In this document: piece by piece, positions 44,394 to 54,900 of the stretch | Position numbering within the stretch: the first letter of the stretch is position 1 | Layout: every line of letters begins with the position of its first letter | Origin: Clostridium isatidis | GTDB taxonomy: Bacteria > Bacillota > Clostridia > Clostridiales > Clostridiaceae | Length of the DNA: 64,000 nucleotides | NCBI RefSeq assembly: GCF_002285495.1 | Contig: NZ_CP016786.1 | Location: forward strand, 1,998,001 to 2,062,000 | Reading direction: 5' to 3' | Notes under the pieces: model-generated | Databases searched by the model: none | Told to the model about the DNA's origin: nothing | Seen by the model: only the letters and a program-made list of their open reading frames with translations | Position numbers and translations under genes: made by a program

Positions 44394-45431
44394 TTATTTA
44401 GTTAAATAAGCAACTAGAAGTTTTATTGTATTTTCTAATCCCTCATAATGAGTTCTTTCCATTCCATGAGAAGCATGAACTCCTGGACCTATAAGAGCTC
44501 CTCTTATATCATTTCCTCCTCTTAAAGCTGCTCCAACATCTGAACCATACATTGGATAAATATCTATAGCATATTTTATATTATTTTCTTTTGCTAAATT
44601 CACCAAATCTGTTACCATATTGTAATCATATGGTCCGCCAGAATCCTTGGCACAAATTGATACATCATACTCTGTGCAAGTTAAATCCTCTCCAATACAG
44701 CCCATATCTACAGCTATCATTTCAGTTATGTCTTGAGGGATATAGGAAGCGCCATGACCTACTTCTTCATAAGTTGAAATAAATATCTTTGTTTTATATC
44801 TAGGAGTTATTTTTTCTCTGCTAAATAACTCTAATAAGCCCATTAAAGCAGCAACACTGCCCTTATCATCTATAAATCTTGACTTTATGAATCCACTTTC
44901 AGTAATAGTGGTTTTTGGATCTATAAAAATAAAATCCCCTGGACATATTCCTAAAGCTTCTACATCTTTTTTAGATAATACCTTTTCATCTATTCTTACT
45001 TCCATATTTTCAGGATTACGTTTCTTATCCTTTGCATCTTCATAAACATGAGCAGCAGGACTTGTACTTAAAAATGTTCCTGTATAAATCTTACCATCTC
45101 TTGTTCTTATTTTACAGTATTCGCTATCTAAAGTTGCTGGTATTGGACCTCCTAATAATGTGAATTTTAAAGTACCATTACTTGTTATTGATCTAACCAT
45201 AGCTCCTAAAGTGTCTACATGAGCAGCCAGACCAATAACCTTGCCTTCCTCTTGACCTTCTACAGTTATTATTCCACAGCCCTTGTTAGTTCTTTCAAAC
45301 TTATAACCAAAACCTACTGCTATTTCTTCAATAAATTTCATAATATCAAAGCAAAAGCCTGTTGGACTATCAAATTCTAATATTCTTTTTGCCGTATCTA
45401 ACACATAATCTTTATTAATTTCAAACTTCAT
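44394..45431 (-). CDS. M42-family metallo-aminopeptidase
   Basis: The 345-residue cytosolic cobalt- or zinc-dependent peptidase has metal ligands visible in LAAHVDTLGAMV, RFIDDKGSV, STYEEVGHGA, AVDMG and GVHASHGMERTH. Family members (FrvX, YsdC, PepA-type TET peptidases) form dodecamers and trim peptides. The product of this copy lies at the full family length. GGAGAAGAAT precedes the ATG. Confidence 0.9.
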   Translation of the reverse strand: MKFEINKDYVLDTAKRILEFDSPTGFCFDIMKFIEEIAVGFGYKFERTNKGCGIITVEGQEEGKVIGLAAHVDTLGAMVRSITSNGTLKFTLLGGPIPATLDSEYCKIRTRDGKIYTGTFLSTSPAAHVYEDAKDKKRNPENMEVRIDEKVLSKKDVEALGICPGDFIFIDPKTTITESGFIKSRFIDDKGSVAALMGLLELFSREKITPRYKTKIFISTYEEVGHGASYIPQDITEMIAVDMGCIGEDLTCTEYDVSICAKDSGGPYDYNMVTDLVNLAKENNIKYAIDIYPMYGSDVGAALRGGNDIRGALIGPGVHASHGMERTHYEGLENTIKLLVAYLTK

Positions 45432-45585
45432 ATTCTTCTCCTTTTCTTTAATTTTCTAAGTCAATTCTACCACTATATACTTATTATTTCTATAATATCA
45501 ACATTGTATTTATGACATTTATAAAAATAAACTACAATAAATTATCCAAATAATTTCCTTTAAAAGGGGCAGGATAATAAATATT

Positions 45586-45635
45586 AAAAAATGACTATAT
45601 CAAAATTAAGAATGAATTTGATATAGTCATTTTTT
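45586..45635 (-). terminator. gshAB terminator
   Basis: The 19-bp arms (TGACTATATCAAA / TTTGATATAGTCA core) have A and T tracts that act as a T-run on the minus strand. Confidence 0.88.
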
Positions 45636-45698
45636 AATAAATAGTATTAGCATATATCAGCAATATTATTATAAGTGACTTCTATTAACAACTAATAA

Positions 45699-48008
45699 CT
45701 AAATAAATCCTAATAAAGCTAAAACTTCTTCTGCAATTTTTCTTTCTTTCCCTTCATATGGATAACAGTGAATATGAATAGCAGGATTGAAGTTTAATTC
45801 AATAATTGCATATCTTGAATTTTTATCCCTATAATCTTCTATTATCATATCTACTCCACAAATTGCAGCTCCAACAGCTTTTGCACTTTCTATAGCTATC
45901 TTCTTAAATTTTTCAGGCATTAAATCTGTATAGTCAATACTGTCTCCACCTGTACTTATATTAGAATTTTCTCTAAGATAAACTATTTCATTATTATTAG
46001 GAACATAATTAATAGTCATTCCCTTTTCTCTTAAAAACATTTTAACATCTTCATCTAATTCTATCTTTTCTAGTGGCTTTTTGTAGCCTTTTCCTCTTAA
46101 AGGGTTTAAATTTTTAATTTCAACTAATTCTTGAATAGTATTCTTTGCATTTCCTACTACATTAGCTGGTACCCTATGAAGTATTCCGTGAACCTTATCT
46201 CCTATTACTAAAAATCTATATTCTTTTCCATTTATAAATTCTTCTACTAAAACTGTAGTATCATGTTTAAAGGCTCTTTCTAATGCATTAATTATTGTTT
46301 CTTCACTTACTTTATCCTTAAATACTGATACTCCAATACCAAAATTAGTTGACTTTGGTTTTATAACTACTGCTTCATTTTTGAATTCATTTAGATTTTC
46401 AATTGCTTCTTCTAATGAATAAAATTCAAAGCCCTTTGGAACTTTTATATTATTCTTCTCTAAAACTTTTTTAGTTACAGTTTTATTTTCCATCATAAGG
46501 ACTGTTACATAATTATCCTTTGAAGTTTTAGTGGCCTGCTTTATATATTCAGTATGATTATCCTTTGTTAAGGCTATAAAATTCTCAGTTCTATCTATTA
46601 GTTCAACTTTTATGCCTCTTTTTATAGCTTCTTTCATTAATATTTGAGTTGAAAGCTCCAAATCTTCATATCCCTCTAATTTATATCTATTAACAAAAGC
46701 ATCATCCCTATATTTTTTAGATAAATTCATATGACCTTCTATAAAGCCTTCTTTTTTAACTATCTCTGATATTCTAGCTGCATAAATTAAGGATGGATTC
46801 TTTACCTTTAATATCATATTATCTATGATTTCATCTTTTTCTATAGAAAGAACTTTAAGAATTTCTTTCATTTCCTCTAATATTTCAATTGCCCATTTAT
46901 CTTTAGAAATTTCTTCTCCATCTTTTAATAAAACTATATCCTTTTGTCCATATAAAGCAATAATATTTTGATTATTTTGAGCTTCTTCCTGCCAATTTTC
47001 AAAATCACTTTCCTCTTTAATTAATAAATATAATAAAAATAATACAATAAAGTTTAAATCTTCTCTAGATATTCCTGTTTTATCAAAAGGATTTATATCT
47101 ATGCTTCTCATTTCTAGATAATTAATTCCTTTTTCCAAAAGAGAATCCAAGAAATTATCATTATCATAAGCTTTTAATCTAATTTGTGTATATAATTCTT
47201 TATGACTGTCAATAACTTTATCATTTATAAACTTTTTAACACTATTTACATATTCCTTTACAGAATTATAATTTGGATATAAATCTATTGGATTTTTATA
47301 ACCACATTCACTATTTCTATAAGAAACAGCTCCTTCATTGCTAAAACTTCCTTCATTTACTTTATCTAATTTAATTACACACTTATTTCCAAAGGATTCA
47401 TGCATTACTGCAGTGCCTCCTAATAAGTAGATAATCAGCCATCTATATCTTAAATAGTTTCTCACTACTTTTAAGTATATATCATTTCTAAATTCTATAT
47501 ATTCTTTATTAAAGCCACTGACTTTATATAAATCTTTAATTAAGTTCTCATTGAAAGAAAAATTAAAGTGAATTCCAGAAATTAATTGTTTTTTTCCTCC
47601 ATATTTCTTTAATAAATGTTTTCTATAGTTACTTGCTTTTTCTCCTTTATAAGCATCTTCTATATCATATTGAGCCAAAGGTATTTTTTTCTCTTCCGGT
47701 ATATTACAAGGCATTGACTGAGGCCAAAGATATTCATTGTTTAATTCTAAAACTGTCATATCATAAAGGGCACTTAAAAAATTATAGGCTTCATCAACCG
47801 TGCTTAATGGAGGAGTTATAAGTTCTATTTGACTTTCTGAAAAATCAGTTGTTATATAAGGATTTGAAATTTTACTTCCAAAAGCCTTTGGATGCATTGT
47901 TAAAGCCAAATCTCCCTCTGGAGTTACTCTTAATGTTTCTCGTTCAATACCAAAACTTCCTTTTAATAATTTTTCTTTATAATTAAGAATTTTAATTAAT
48001 TCTAACAT
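45699..48008 (-). CDS. gshAB: Bifunctional glutamate-cysteine ligase / glutathione synthetase
   Basis: This GshF-type fusion makes glutathione in two steps. Residues 1 to about 430 form a GshA-like gamma-glutamylcysteine ligase (GIERETLRVTPEG, ITTDFSESQIELITP). Residues 470-769 form an ATP-grasp ligase related to D-Ala-D-Ala ligase and cyanophycin synthetase (VVIKPKSTNFGIGV, VLVEEFINGKEYRFLVIGD, IIELNFNPAIHIHCYP). I start it at 48008, where GGAGGAAATACAAAA precedes ATG, giving 769 residues. Glutathione synthesis is patchy in clostridia and supports oxygen tolerance. The arsR-like gene lies 300 bases upstream in the same direction. Confidence 0.93.
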   Translation of the reverse strand: MLELIKILNYKEKLLKGSFGIERETLRVTPEGDLALTMHPKAFGSKISNPYITTDFSESQIELITPPLSTVDEAYNFLSALYDMTVLELNNEYLWPQSMPCNIPEEKKIPLAQYDIEDAYKGEKASNYRKHLLKKYGGKKQLISGIHFNFSFNENLIKDLYKVSGFNKEYIEFRNDIYLKVVRNYLRYRWLIIYLLGGTAVMHESFGNKCVIKLDKVNEGSFSNEGAVSYRNSECGYKNPIDLYPNYNSVKEYVNSVKKFINDKVIDSHKELYTQIRLKAYDNDNFLDSLLEKGINYLEMRSIDINPFDKTGISREDLNFIVLFLLYLLIKEESDFENWQEEAQNNQNIIALYGQKDIVLLKDGEEISKDKWAIEILEEMKEILKVLSIEKDEIIDNMILKVKNPSLIYAARISEIVKKEGFIEGHMNLSKKYRDDAFVNRYKLEGYEDLELSTQILMKEAIKRGIKVELIDRTENFIALTKDNHTEYIKQATKTSKDNYVTVLMMENKTVTKKVLEKNNIKVPKGFEFYSLEEAIENLNEFKNEAVVIKPKSTNFGIGVSVFKDKVSEETIINALERAFKHDTTVLVEEFINGKEYRFLVIGDKVHGILHRVPANVVGNAKNTIQELVEIKNLNPLRGKGYKKPLEKIELDEDVKMFLREKGMTINYVPNNNEIVYLRENSNISTGGDSIDYTDLMPEKFKKIAIESAKAVGAAICGVDMIIEDYRDKNSRYAIIELNFNPAIHIHCYPYEGKERKIAEEVLALLGFI

Positions 48009-48312
48009 TTTTGTATTTCCTCCATATTTTAAGTTCATATTTCATATAATGTAATTCCTTTCATTAATAATTAAAAATATTTTTACTACATATATTCAAT
48101 TTTAAACAATAATTATTATGAAAATTAATTAAAAAAATAAGTTCATTAATTTGTTTATTATTCTTTCCCCTTTATTAAAATATCCAAGGCCACAAATACT
48201 TTTAATCTACAGTATATGAAATATATTATATGCAAATGATAAAAAGCATCTGCTATAATACTTTATTAATATACTTCTTTATTTACATCTACCTTACAAT
48301 AATTATACTCAT
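48009..48312. other. Gene-free stretch between arsR and gshAB
   Basis: About 300 AT-rich bases with the gshAB ribosome-binding site at the left end. I see no further ORF, clear terminator or operator repeat like those ahead of arsR. Confidence 0.4.
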
Positions 48313-48612
48313 TTAAAAATTATTTTTATTAATATTATTGTTAGTTAATATATAATTAAAAAATCTTTTAACATTACAACAAGTTTCTTCATTTAAACTA
48401 TAATAAGTTACGGTTTTATCTTTTCTATATTTAACAAGATTACAGTCTATTAAAACCTTCATATGATGTGATAAAGTAGGCTGGGTAAAATTAAACTCTT
48501 CAAGGAGCCTGCCTGCACATTTTTCACCAGTAGAAAGTATTCTAATAATTTTAGCCCTATTTATTTCCCCAATTGCTTTAAATATTTTTATATTCTTTTC
48601 AAAATCTTTAAT
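48313..48612 (-). CDS. ArsR-family regulator with apparent AUU start codon
   Basis: A 99-residue open frame encodes a complete ArsR/SmtB winged helix: KNIKIFKAIGEINRAKIIRI, then EKCAGRLLEEF, then the recognition helix TQPTLSHHMKVL and the wing VKYRKDKTVTYYSL. The frame has no ATG, GTG, TTG or CTG before its conserved core. An in-frame stop lies just upstream, and a strong GGAGGAGAT sits at proper distance from ATT at 48612. AUU initiation is therefore the simplest reading. The metal-site cysteine pattern is reduced (Cys in EKCAG and Cys-Cys near ETCCNV). The promoter carries two operator copies. Confidence 0.78.
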   Translation of the reverse strand: MKDFEKNIKIFKAIGEINRAKIIRILSTGEKCAGRLLEEFNFTQPTLSHHMKVLIDCNLVKYRKDKTVTYYSLNEETCCNVKRFFNYILTNNNINKNNF

Positions 48613-48628
48613 AATATCTCCTCCTTAT

Positions 48629-48687
48629 ATAGATAATCATCTATATATGACATATTTAAATATAGATGATTACCTATATTTAGTCAA
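48629..48687 (-). promoter_or_regulatory. arsR promoter and paired operators
   Basis: TTGACT (48687-48682), 17 bases and TATATT form the promoter. Two inverted copies of ATAGATGATTANCTAT lie at 48662-48677, inside the spacer, and at 48629-48644, near the ribosome-binding site. They match ArsR/SmtB-type imperfect palindromes and suggest autorepression. Confidence 0.65.
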
Positions 48688-48709
48688 TATATTAAAACTT
48701 ATAAAAATT

Positions 48710-48751
48710 AAACTCCAAGCAGGAAGCAATAAAGCTCTCTACTTAGAGTTT
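48710..48751 (-). terminator. Terminator of the surface-protein operon
   Basis: AAACTCCAAG pairs with CTTAGAGTTT, with an inner AGC/GCT pairing, about 35 bases after the subtilase stop. Read on the minus strand a moderately T-rich tail follows. Confidence 0.6.
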
Positions 48752-48786
48752 TTTCATATCTTACGGCCTGTAATTTAACTTCCCCA

Positions 48787-49557
48787 CTAATACTTATTAC
48801 TTAAATATTGACGGAGCTCTTCTGTAGTTAATTGAGGATTATCTATCAACAAATTTGCAACTTCTCCTGTAACATATGCACAGGAAAAGGAAGTTCCATC
48901 AACACGATACATATTACCGTCATTTCCAATCACTTTAATATCTGTCCCTTTAACTAACACATCAACCCTGTTATTTTTTTGTGAAAATTCAGCTATATCT
49001 CCATTAATATCTAAAGAACCTACTGATATAACAGTATCATATCCTGCAGGATAATATATTTCTTCATTTCCATCATTCCCAGCACTTGAAATAACTACTA
49101 CTCTTTTCTCTTCAGCATATTCTACCGCTGCTCTTAAATTTTCTATATCTTCAAGTACTCCTGAACTTATATTAATTATTTTACAGTTATATTTATCAAT
49201 GGCATCTCTTATTGCTTGAGCTGCTAAAGAAGGAGTATTTTTCATCTCTTTACCATATTCATTAATCCCACTACAAACTAAAGGAATAAGATTTACTTTT
49301 TTTGACTTTCCCTTTATTTTTCCATCTTTAGAACCAACTATAAGACTAGATACCATTGTTCCATGACCATCTGGATCCTCAGTATTATCTGAACGAAGTA
49401 CATAATTCCATCCATCTAAAACAGTATTTTTTCTTAACACTTCTTTATTTATTCCTGTATCTATTACAGCAATTCTAATTAAATCAGTATTATTTTTACA
49501 AGCTGTAAATAGATTTAATAGTATAAAAATTAATATAAATACTCTCAATTTCTTCAT
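48787..49557 (-). CDS. Compact subtilisin-like (S8) serine protease lipoprotein
   Basis: The 256-residue protease has a signal ending in the lipobox FTAC (Cys20). The catalytic triad is D33 in AVIDTG, H65 in GHGT and S223 in GTSFS, with the oxyanion Asn in SSAGNDGN. There is essentially no propeptide, since the catalytic domain begins about ten residues after the lipid-bearing Cys. That is shorter than typical secreted subtilases. It is the last gene of the surface-protein operon (AAGGAGG site). A plausible role is processing of the two large surface proteins upstream. Confidence 0.88.
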   Translation of the reverse strand: MKKLRVFILIFILLNLFTACKNNTDLIRIAVIDTGINKEVLRKNTVLDGWNYVLRSDNTEDPDGHGTMVSSLIVGSKDGKIKGKSKKVNLIPLVCSGINEYGKEMKNTPSLAAQAIRDAIDKYNCKIINISSGVLEDIENLRAAVEYAEEKRVVVISSAGNDGNEEIYYPAGYDTVISVGSLDINGDIAEFSQKNNRVDVLVKGTDIKVIGNDGNMYRVDGTSFSCAYVTGEVANLLIDNPQLTTEELRQYLSNKY

Positions 49558-49573
49558 AAGTTCCTCCTTATAG

Positions 49574-49615
49574 AAGGAAAAGCCATGGATATTTCTACCC
49601 AGGCTTATTATCCTT
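49574..49615 (-). terminator. Weak intra-operon hairpin
   Basis: GGCTTATTATCCTT and AAGGAAAAGCC can pair imperfectly between the surface-protein gene and the protease gene. No T-run follows, so it may tune or process the transcript rather than end it. Confidence 0.3.
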
Positions 49616-51939
49616 TATTCAAAACTTACTGTAATAATTTTTGTCCATTTTGAAGTTTCATTAGTTGCAGAACGTTCTGGGAACTTAAGAGTTACTTCAA
49701 TATTAGTACTTGTAACACCATCATTTTCCATAACTTCTTTTAAATTAGCTAAATTTATAGAAATGCTGTTAATTGTATAATCTAAATATTGATTATATTT
49801 ATCTTTATCAGCTTCTATATACATTGATGGCGCATCATAGTGATCATAAGCATCATATGCATATTCTATATAACTATTTTCTCCATCAATAATTACTACT
49901 GGTAATGCATATTGATCTCTAACCTTTCCATTATACGTAAAAGTATAAACTTCGGCTAAATTTTCATTGTTTAAATTAATATTGGTTAGAATTCCATCTT
50001 CTCCTGTTGAACTGAAATTTCCAACTTCCTCAATTACTCTTTGGAAACCAGTAACATCATATATAATATTTTGATCACTATTAAACTTCTTATTTACATC
50101 AATTTGACTAGCTCTTATTCTTTGATCATTATATTCAACTAAAGGTTTTAAGTTTTCACATCCCCATCCTTGGCCAACAAGATGATCAAATTCTAATCTA
50201 TACTTGCTAATCATCCAAGGATCATAATTTCCCCAACCTTTAATTGTGTAATAATCATCATCACCCTTTTCAAAATCATTTCCATTTCCGGTAAGCTTAG
50301 TTCTACTACTCCAATTTCCATCATAGAAACCATATGTTCCATGAATTGCTCTATCTGTTCCATCAAAAGTCTTTATTTGTATTCTTGGTTCCCACTTTGT
50401 ATTTCCAGTAATAGAACCTGTAATTGCTGTTGCTACATTGCTTCCAATAGCAGGGGCTGCAAGATAATTTTCCCTCTCTGTTACACGAACAAAAACATAA
50501 TAATTTGAACCAGACTTAAGATTCATAAAGCTTCTTGATTCTTGCCATCCTTCTGTAGGAATACTGCCTGAAGTTGAAATAGCATACTCTACTGTTCCAT
50601 CTCCCTTATATATGTCTCTTGGTAATTCCGTTGCAAGAAGGTTCACCTTATATACATCTTTTACAGTTGGCGTCCAGCCTGAAATAGTTCTGCTGGACTT
50701 GCTAATTTCAAATACACTTGTAAACACTGCATCAAACTTTTGATAATCATTGCATTCATCTCTTACAAGACGAACATCGTAAATACCAGCACCATGAGCT
50801 GTGTCACTCCAATCTGTATCAATATTTTGACGCTTATACATTACTTTAAAGTCCTCAATACCTTCTGCTGAATAACTAATTTCAGGATATTTATCTTCAG
50901 CAAAGACAGAGTCTTCTGCACTAATAGTTATCATATCCTTCGTAATAATATCCTTTAAAATCCATTGAGCATAAAGTTTTTGATCTTTATCTAATTTAAC
51001 AATAGTATCAGATGTAATTACTGTTCCACCTGCTCTTTCTGTAAACCAACCATTAAATCTATAGTTTTCACGGATTGGAGTTGGTAATTCACCATAAACT
51101 TCATCATATCTTACTAATTTTGAAGCTTCATTTTCATTTACGCTTCCTTCATTTCCATCAAAGTTTACTGTAAAAGATAAACTACTCCATTTTGCATAAA
51201 GAGTTAAATCATTTGAAGGCATTTTATCAAAGATATAAGGAATTTGTAAATTTTTATCTGAATACCAGCCTTCAAAACTATAACCTGTTCTCTTTGGTTG
51301 AGTTGGTTCAGTAATAACTGATCCTTCTGCAACAATCTGCTCAGCTATTTCACTTCCACCATTAGTAACGTAACTAATTTTATGTTTTGGTACTGATTTA
51401 ATTTCACTATTTACTTCATAGCTTGCATCTCCAGTTACCAATCCAAGTTTAGGTGTTATACCTGTAATAATTACTGTATTAGGTGCTACTAGACTATCTA
51501 ATTCTTCTTGACTTACTAGTTCCAATGGAGATGGGGCTTGACTTCCCTTTTTAACAGTTATCTTTTTATCCTCTAAATTAAGGCCTGGGAACTTATAAGT
51601 TATTGTTGCAGCATTATTTACATACTCTGCTTTAACGGCATATCCTTGACTTAAAAGATTTGCAAAGGATTTATCAATTATCTGTGTTAAATCACGTTTC
51701 TTATCAGCTTCTACTAAACTTGTAATCCCTTTATATTTTGTAAAGTTAGGTGCTATATTTGTACCTGTATCTTTTAATGAAGAGAAATCAAATCTTTCTC
51801 CAAAATGTGCTGATAATTCAACATTAGTTTTTGAACCATCTGAATTTTCTATATCATTTATTGTAATAGTATATTTTTTAGCTTTTGCTTCAATATAATA
51901 AGTTTCATCCTTATAAATAGATAAATCTTTTATCTTCAT
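49615..51939 (-). CDS. Surface protein, C-terminal part (InlB B-repeats), frameshifted
   Basis: The 774-residue ORF has no signal peptide and no properly spaced ribosome-binding site. It contains at least two Listeria-Bacteroides (InlB B) repeats: GYSFEGWYSDKNLQIPY..LTLYAKW and YRFNGWFTERAGG..LYAQW. Beta-rich domains follow, ending in ITVSFE without an anchor. The same frame stays open and repeat-like for about 18 codons above the ATG, up to a stop at 51997. It was almost surely the 3' half of the gene at 51980-55282. As it stands it is probably not translated by itself. Total intact protein: about 1890 residues. Confidence 0.72.
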   Translation of the reverse strand: MKIKDLSIYKDETYYIEAKAKKYTITINDIENSDGSKTNVELSAHFGERFDFSSLKDTGTNIAPNFTKYKGITSLVEADKKRDLTQIIDKSFANLLSQGYAVKAEYVNNAATITYKFPGLNLEDKKITVKKGSQAPSPLELVSQEELDSLVAPNTVIITGITPKLGLVTGDASYEVNSEIKSVPKHKISYVTNGGSEIAEQIVAEGSVITEPTQPKRTGYSFEGWYSDKNLQIPYIFDKMPSNDLTLYAKWSSLSFTVNFDGNEGSVNENEASKLVRYDEVYGELPTPIRENYRFNGWFTERAGGTVITSDTIVKLDKDQKLYAQWILKDIITKDMITISAEDSVFAEDKYPEISYSAEGIEDFKVMYKRQNIDTDWSDTAHGAGIYDVRLVRDECNDYQKFDAVFTSVFEISKSSRTISGWTPTVKDVYKVNLLATELPRDIYKGDGTVEYAISTSGSIPTEGWQESRSFMNLKSGSNYYVFVRVTERENYLAAPAIGSNVATAITGSITGNTKWEPRIQIKTFDGTDRAIHGTYGFYDGNWSSRTKLTGNGNDFEKGDDDYYTIKGWGNYDPWMISKYRLEFDHLVGQGWGCENLKPLVEYNDQRIRASQIDVNKKFNSDQNIIYDVTGFQRVIEEVGNFSSTGEDGILTNINLNNENLAEVYTFTYNGKVRDQYALPVVIIDGENSYIEYAYDAYDHYDAPSMYIEADKDKYNQYLDYTINSISINLANLKEVMENDGVTSTNIEVTLKFPERSATNETSKWTKIITVSFE

Positions 51940-51979
51940 ATCTCCATAACTTGGAGTCTTCTCATATTTATATTCATAA

Positions 51980-54900
51980 TTACTTATTAAGCTCTCTTAA
52001 TTTATCTTCTTCTGGTAAATCAAAAAGTTCATTCTTTCTAACACGCTTGCTCCAAATTGTTTCATATCCTGTTTCTTGAGAACCTACTTTTAAAGTAGCT
52101 AAATAAGTTTCATTTAGTTCTGCATCAGAAAGGTTTGTCCAAACAATTGGTACTACTATTTTTATTCCATGTTTTGAGAAAGTTAAACTATCTGGTATCC
52201 AATTAATTGTAAGCTCAGCTTCTAAGTACCTTGCATCTTCTGGTACATTTACTGTAATTTCGCCATTTTCATTTATACTAAAATTACTATTACTTATGCT
52301 ATATGTGAATTTTTCTTCTGGGTAAATATCTTGTCCACGTGCCCCTTCACAAAGATCCATATAAGCCATAGTATAATATGTTTCTGGTAAATCCATAGTG
52401 TAACCATTACTTGCATCATTATCTTCGTCTATTATTCTTAAGACTTCATCACTTTCAATATCATAAGCAAAATCATAAACGTTATTTTTAACTCCTGCTG
52501 TTAGCAGAGGCCACTTCTTATCAACAAGGGTTGGCTGCCATTCATATAAACCAAATAGCACTTGTGCTTTAAAGTTTACTTCTAAATATAAGCCAAACTC
52601 TAAATATATAGCTCCCATCATTTTTTCATCTTTATAGACTATAGTGTTATTTGCTGGGCGATTCTGTGAATATTCATAGATAAAATATCCCCAAAGCTCT
52701 AAATAAGGTCCGAATTCTGCAGCTGCCCCTATACTTGCAAGTTTTGTAGAACCAATTCCAAAAGCAAATTCTACTTCAACTCCCATTTTTAATCCTAATT
52801 GTCCCATAATATAAAATTGGAAGCCGAATTTTTCATCTAATAAGTCTCTCTCAGATGATCCGCTCTTTTTATTTTTTAAATCAATCCATAAACTGTAGCG
52901 TTTACCAACTACATATTCCATATTAGCTCCAATTGCTAAATTTAGATTACCTTTTACTACAAAATTTGTTCCTAATTTAACTGCAAAGATATAAACCATT
53001 ATATCTTTATCTATTATCTCTTTATTAACAAGCTCAATCCTGTCACTTTCAGTTTCAAGCATCTCACTATATCTATCCATTAAATCTGAAAGGCCTGCAT
53101 CAATTTCATCATCCGACAAATGAAGTAATTCCCTTAATTGTTTAGATGCAGCTGTTTCGTCTAATTTCTCTCTGATTTCTAAGTATTCTTCATAGCTGAC
53201 TTTATTTCCATCAAAAATAATTTCTGCTGATTCCCATGCATTCTTTGCATCATTGTAATAAGAGTCAAACAGCGTTTTATCCTCATCACTAAGTTCTGAC
53301 ATTTTTTCTTCAAGCTCAGAAATTTTATCTATAATTTCTGAATACTTGTCCATACCTTTGATGCCCTTTAATTTTTCCCAAAAACTCTTTTCTTCTTTTT
53401 CTACTGTATAAAGTTTTACATCAACAGATACAGCTGAATAACTCTTTAAATCTATATCAGTACTTACCCATAGTTCTTTCAAATATGGTATAATTACTTT
53501 CCAGCCTATTTTGCAATCACCATTAATCTTTAAACCAACAGATAATTCTTCTGCAAAGGAAGCTTTCAATACAATTTTCAATTCACCAGAATCTTGTACA
53601 TCAACACTAAATTCTCCTTCTAATTGAATAGCAAATCTTATACCATCATTAAAATAAGTAGAACTTTTATCTAAAGTTACAGTAACCTTAATGTCATCTT
53701 CTCCAAAAGTCATTCCTCTCATTAACTTTAATTCTTCTGGAGATAATGGATTACCTTCACTATCAGTTACTGAATATTCTGCTAGGCCTGCCATAGCTGC
53801 ATAACTTTGTGTATGGCTTGTTGCTTCTGCAAGATAATTAAGAGCATCTTTTGCCCAGCCACTTTCTATAACTTCTTTTTGAACCTGCATTTCCAATTCT
53901 TCTGTATCTATATTTTCTAGCAGAACATCTCCTGGTACATCTTGTTCTAAATAAAGATTAAGAGCTTTCTGCATTGCTTCTGCCATAGCTTCTTTAGTAG
54001 TCTTTGTAAAAGTTAATTCATCTCCATCTACTTTAGTAACTAAACCATAATATACTTCTGTATCATATGAAATATCATTAAAATCACAGGTATAAAATAC
54101 TACATAATCACCTACAGAAAACTTTGGTTCTTCAATATTTGACTGCATGCTATTCCATGCATTTACATCATATTCTAAAGCTTTTACTGTTCCAGTTTCT
54201 TCAGTTGGAAGTACTTCCACCTTAAATGGAAGTGTATCTGGAAGTAATAATATTTCATCAATATTATCATTATCCAAAGCAGTGAATTTAATTGTGTCAC
54301 CTTGTACATCTATAACTTTTACATATACTGCTTCATCATCATAATAAGTGTTATTTACATAATCACGATCTTTTGGATGTACATTTTCATAAATACAAAG
54401 AACTTCATCTTTTTCAAATTCAAGATCATTATTACTATATTTAAAGGTACCTACAACTGATTCATTGGCATTTTCTCTATCAGCCTCATTTCTTAAAGCT
54501 TCTGCTGTTAATACATCGTATGTGATACCGCCAATAGTATAGTTAATTTCCTCTGTATCTTTAATAAATTTTACATCTCCTTGAATTTCTGTCTCATTTA
54601 CTTCTTCTTTAAATATACTAAAGGAAGCACTTCTAACAGATTCTTCTTTTCCAACAAAGTTATATCCTTCTGCAAGTTCAATATTATATGTCGCCCCCCT
54701 TTCAAATCCCTCAGGTGCACTTACCTTATATGTTCCATCCCCATCATCTACTATTGATAATGCAGGAACTTGTTTACCATTATTTGAGGTAACAATAATA
54801 GCTTCCTCTGAAGATAATTGTGCTAACTCTGTTCTAACAATATGGAAACTAATATTAGGTTCTTGATCTATTAATGCAAATGAGCTCGGTGTATATTCTT

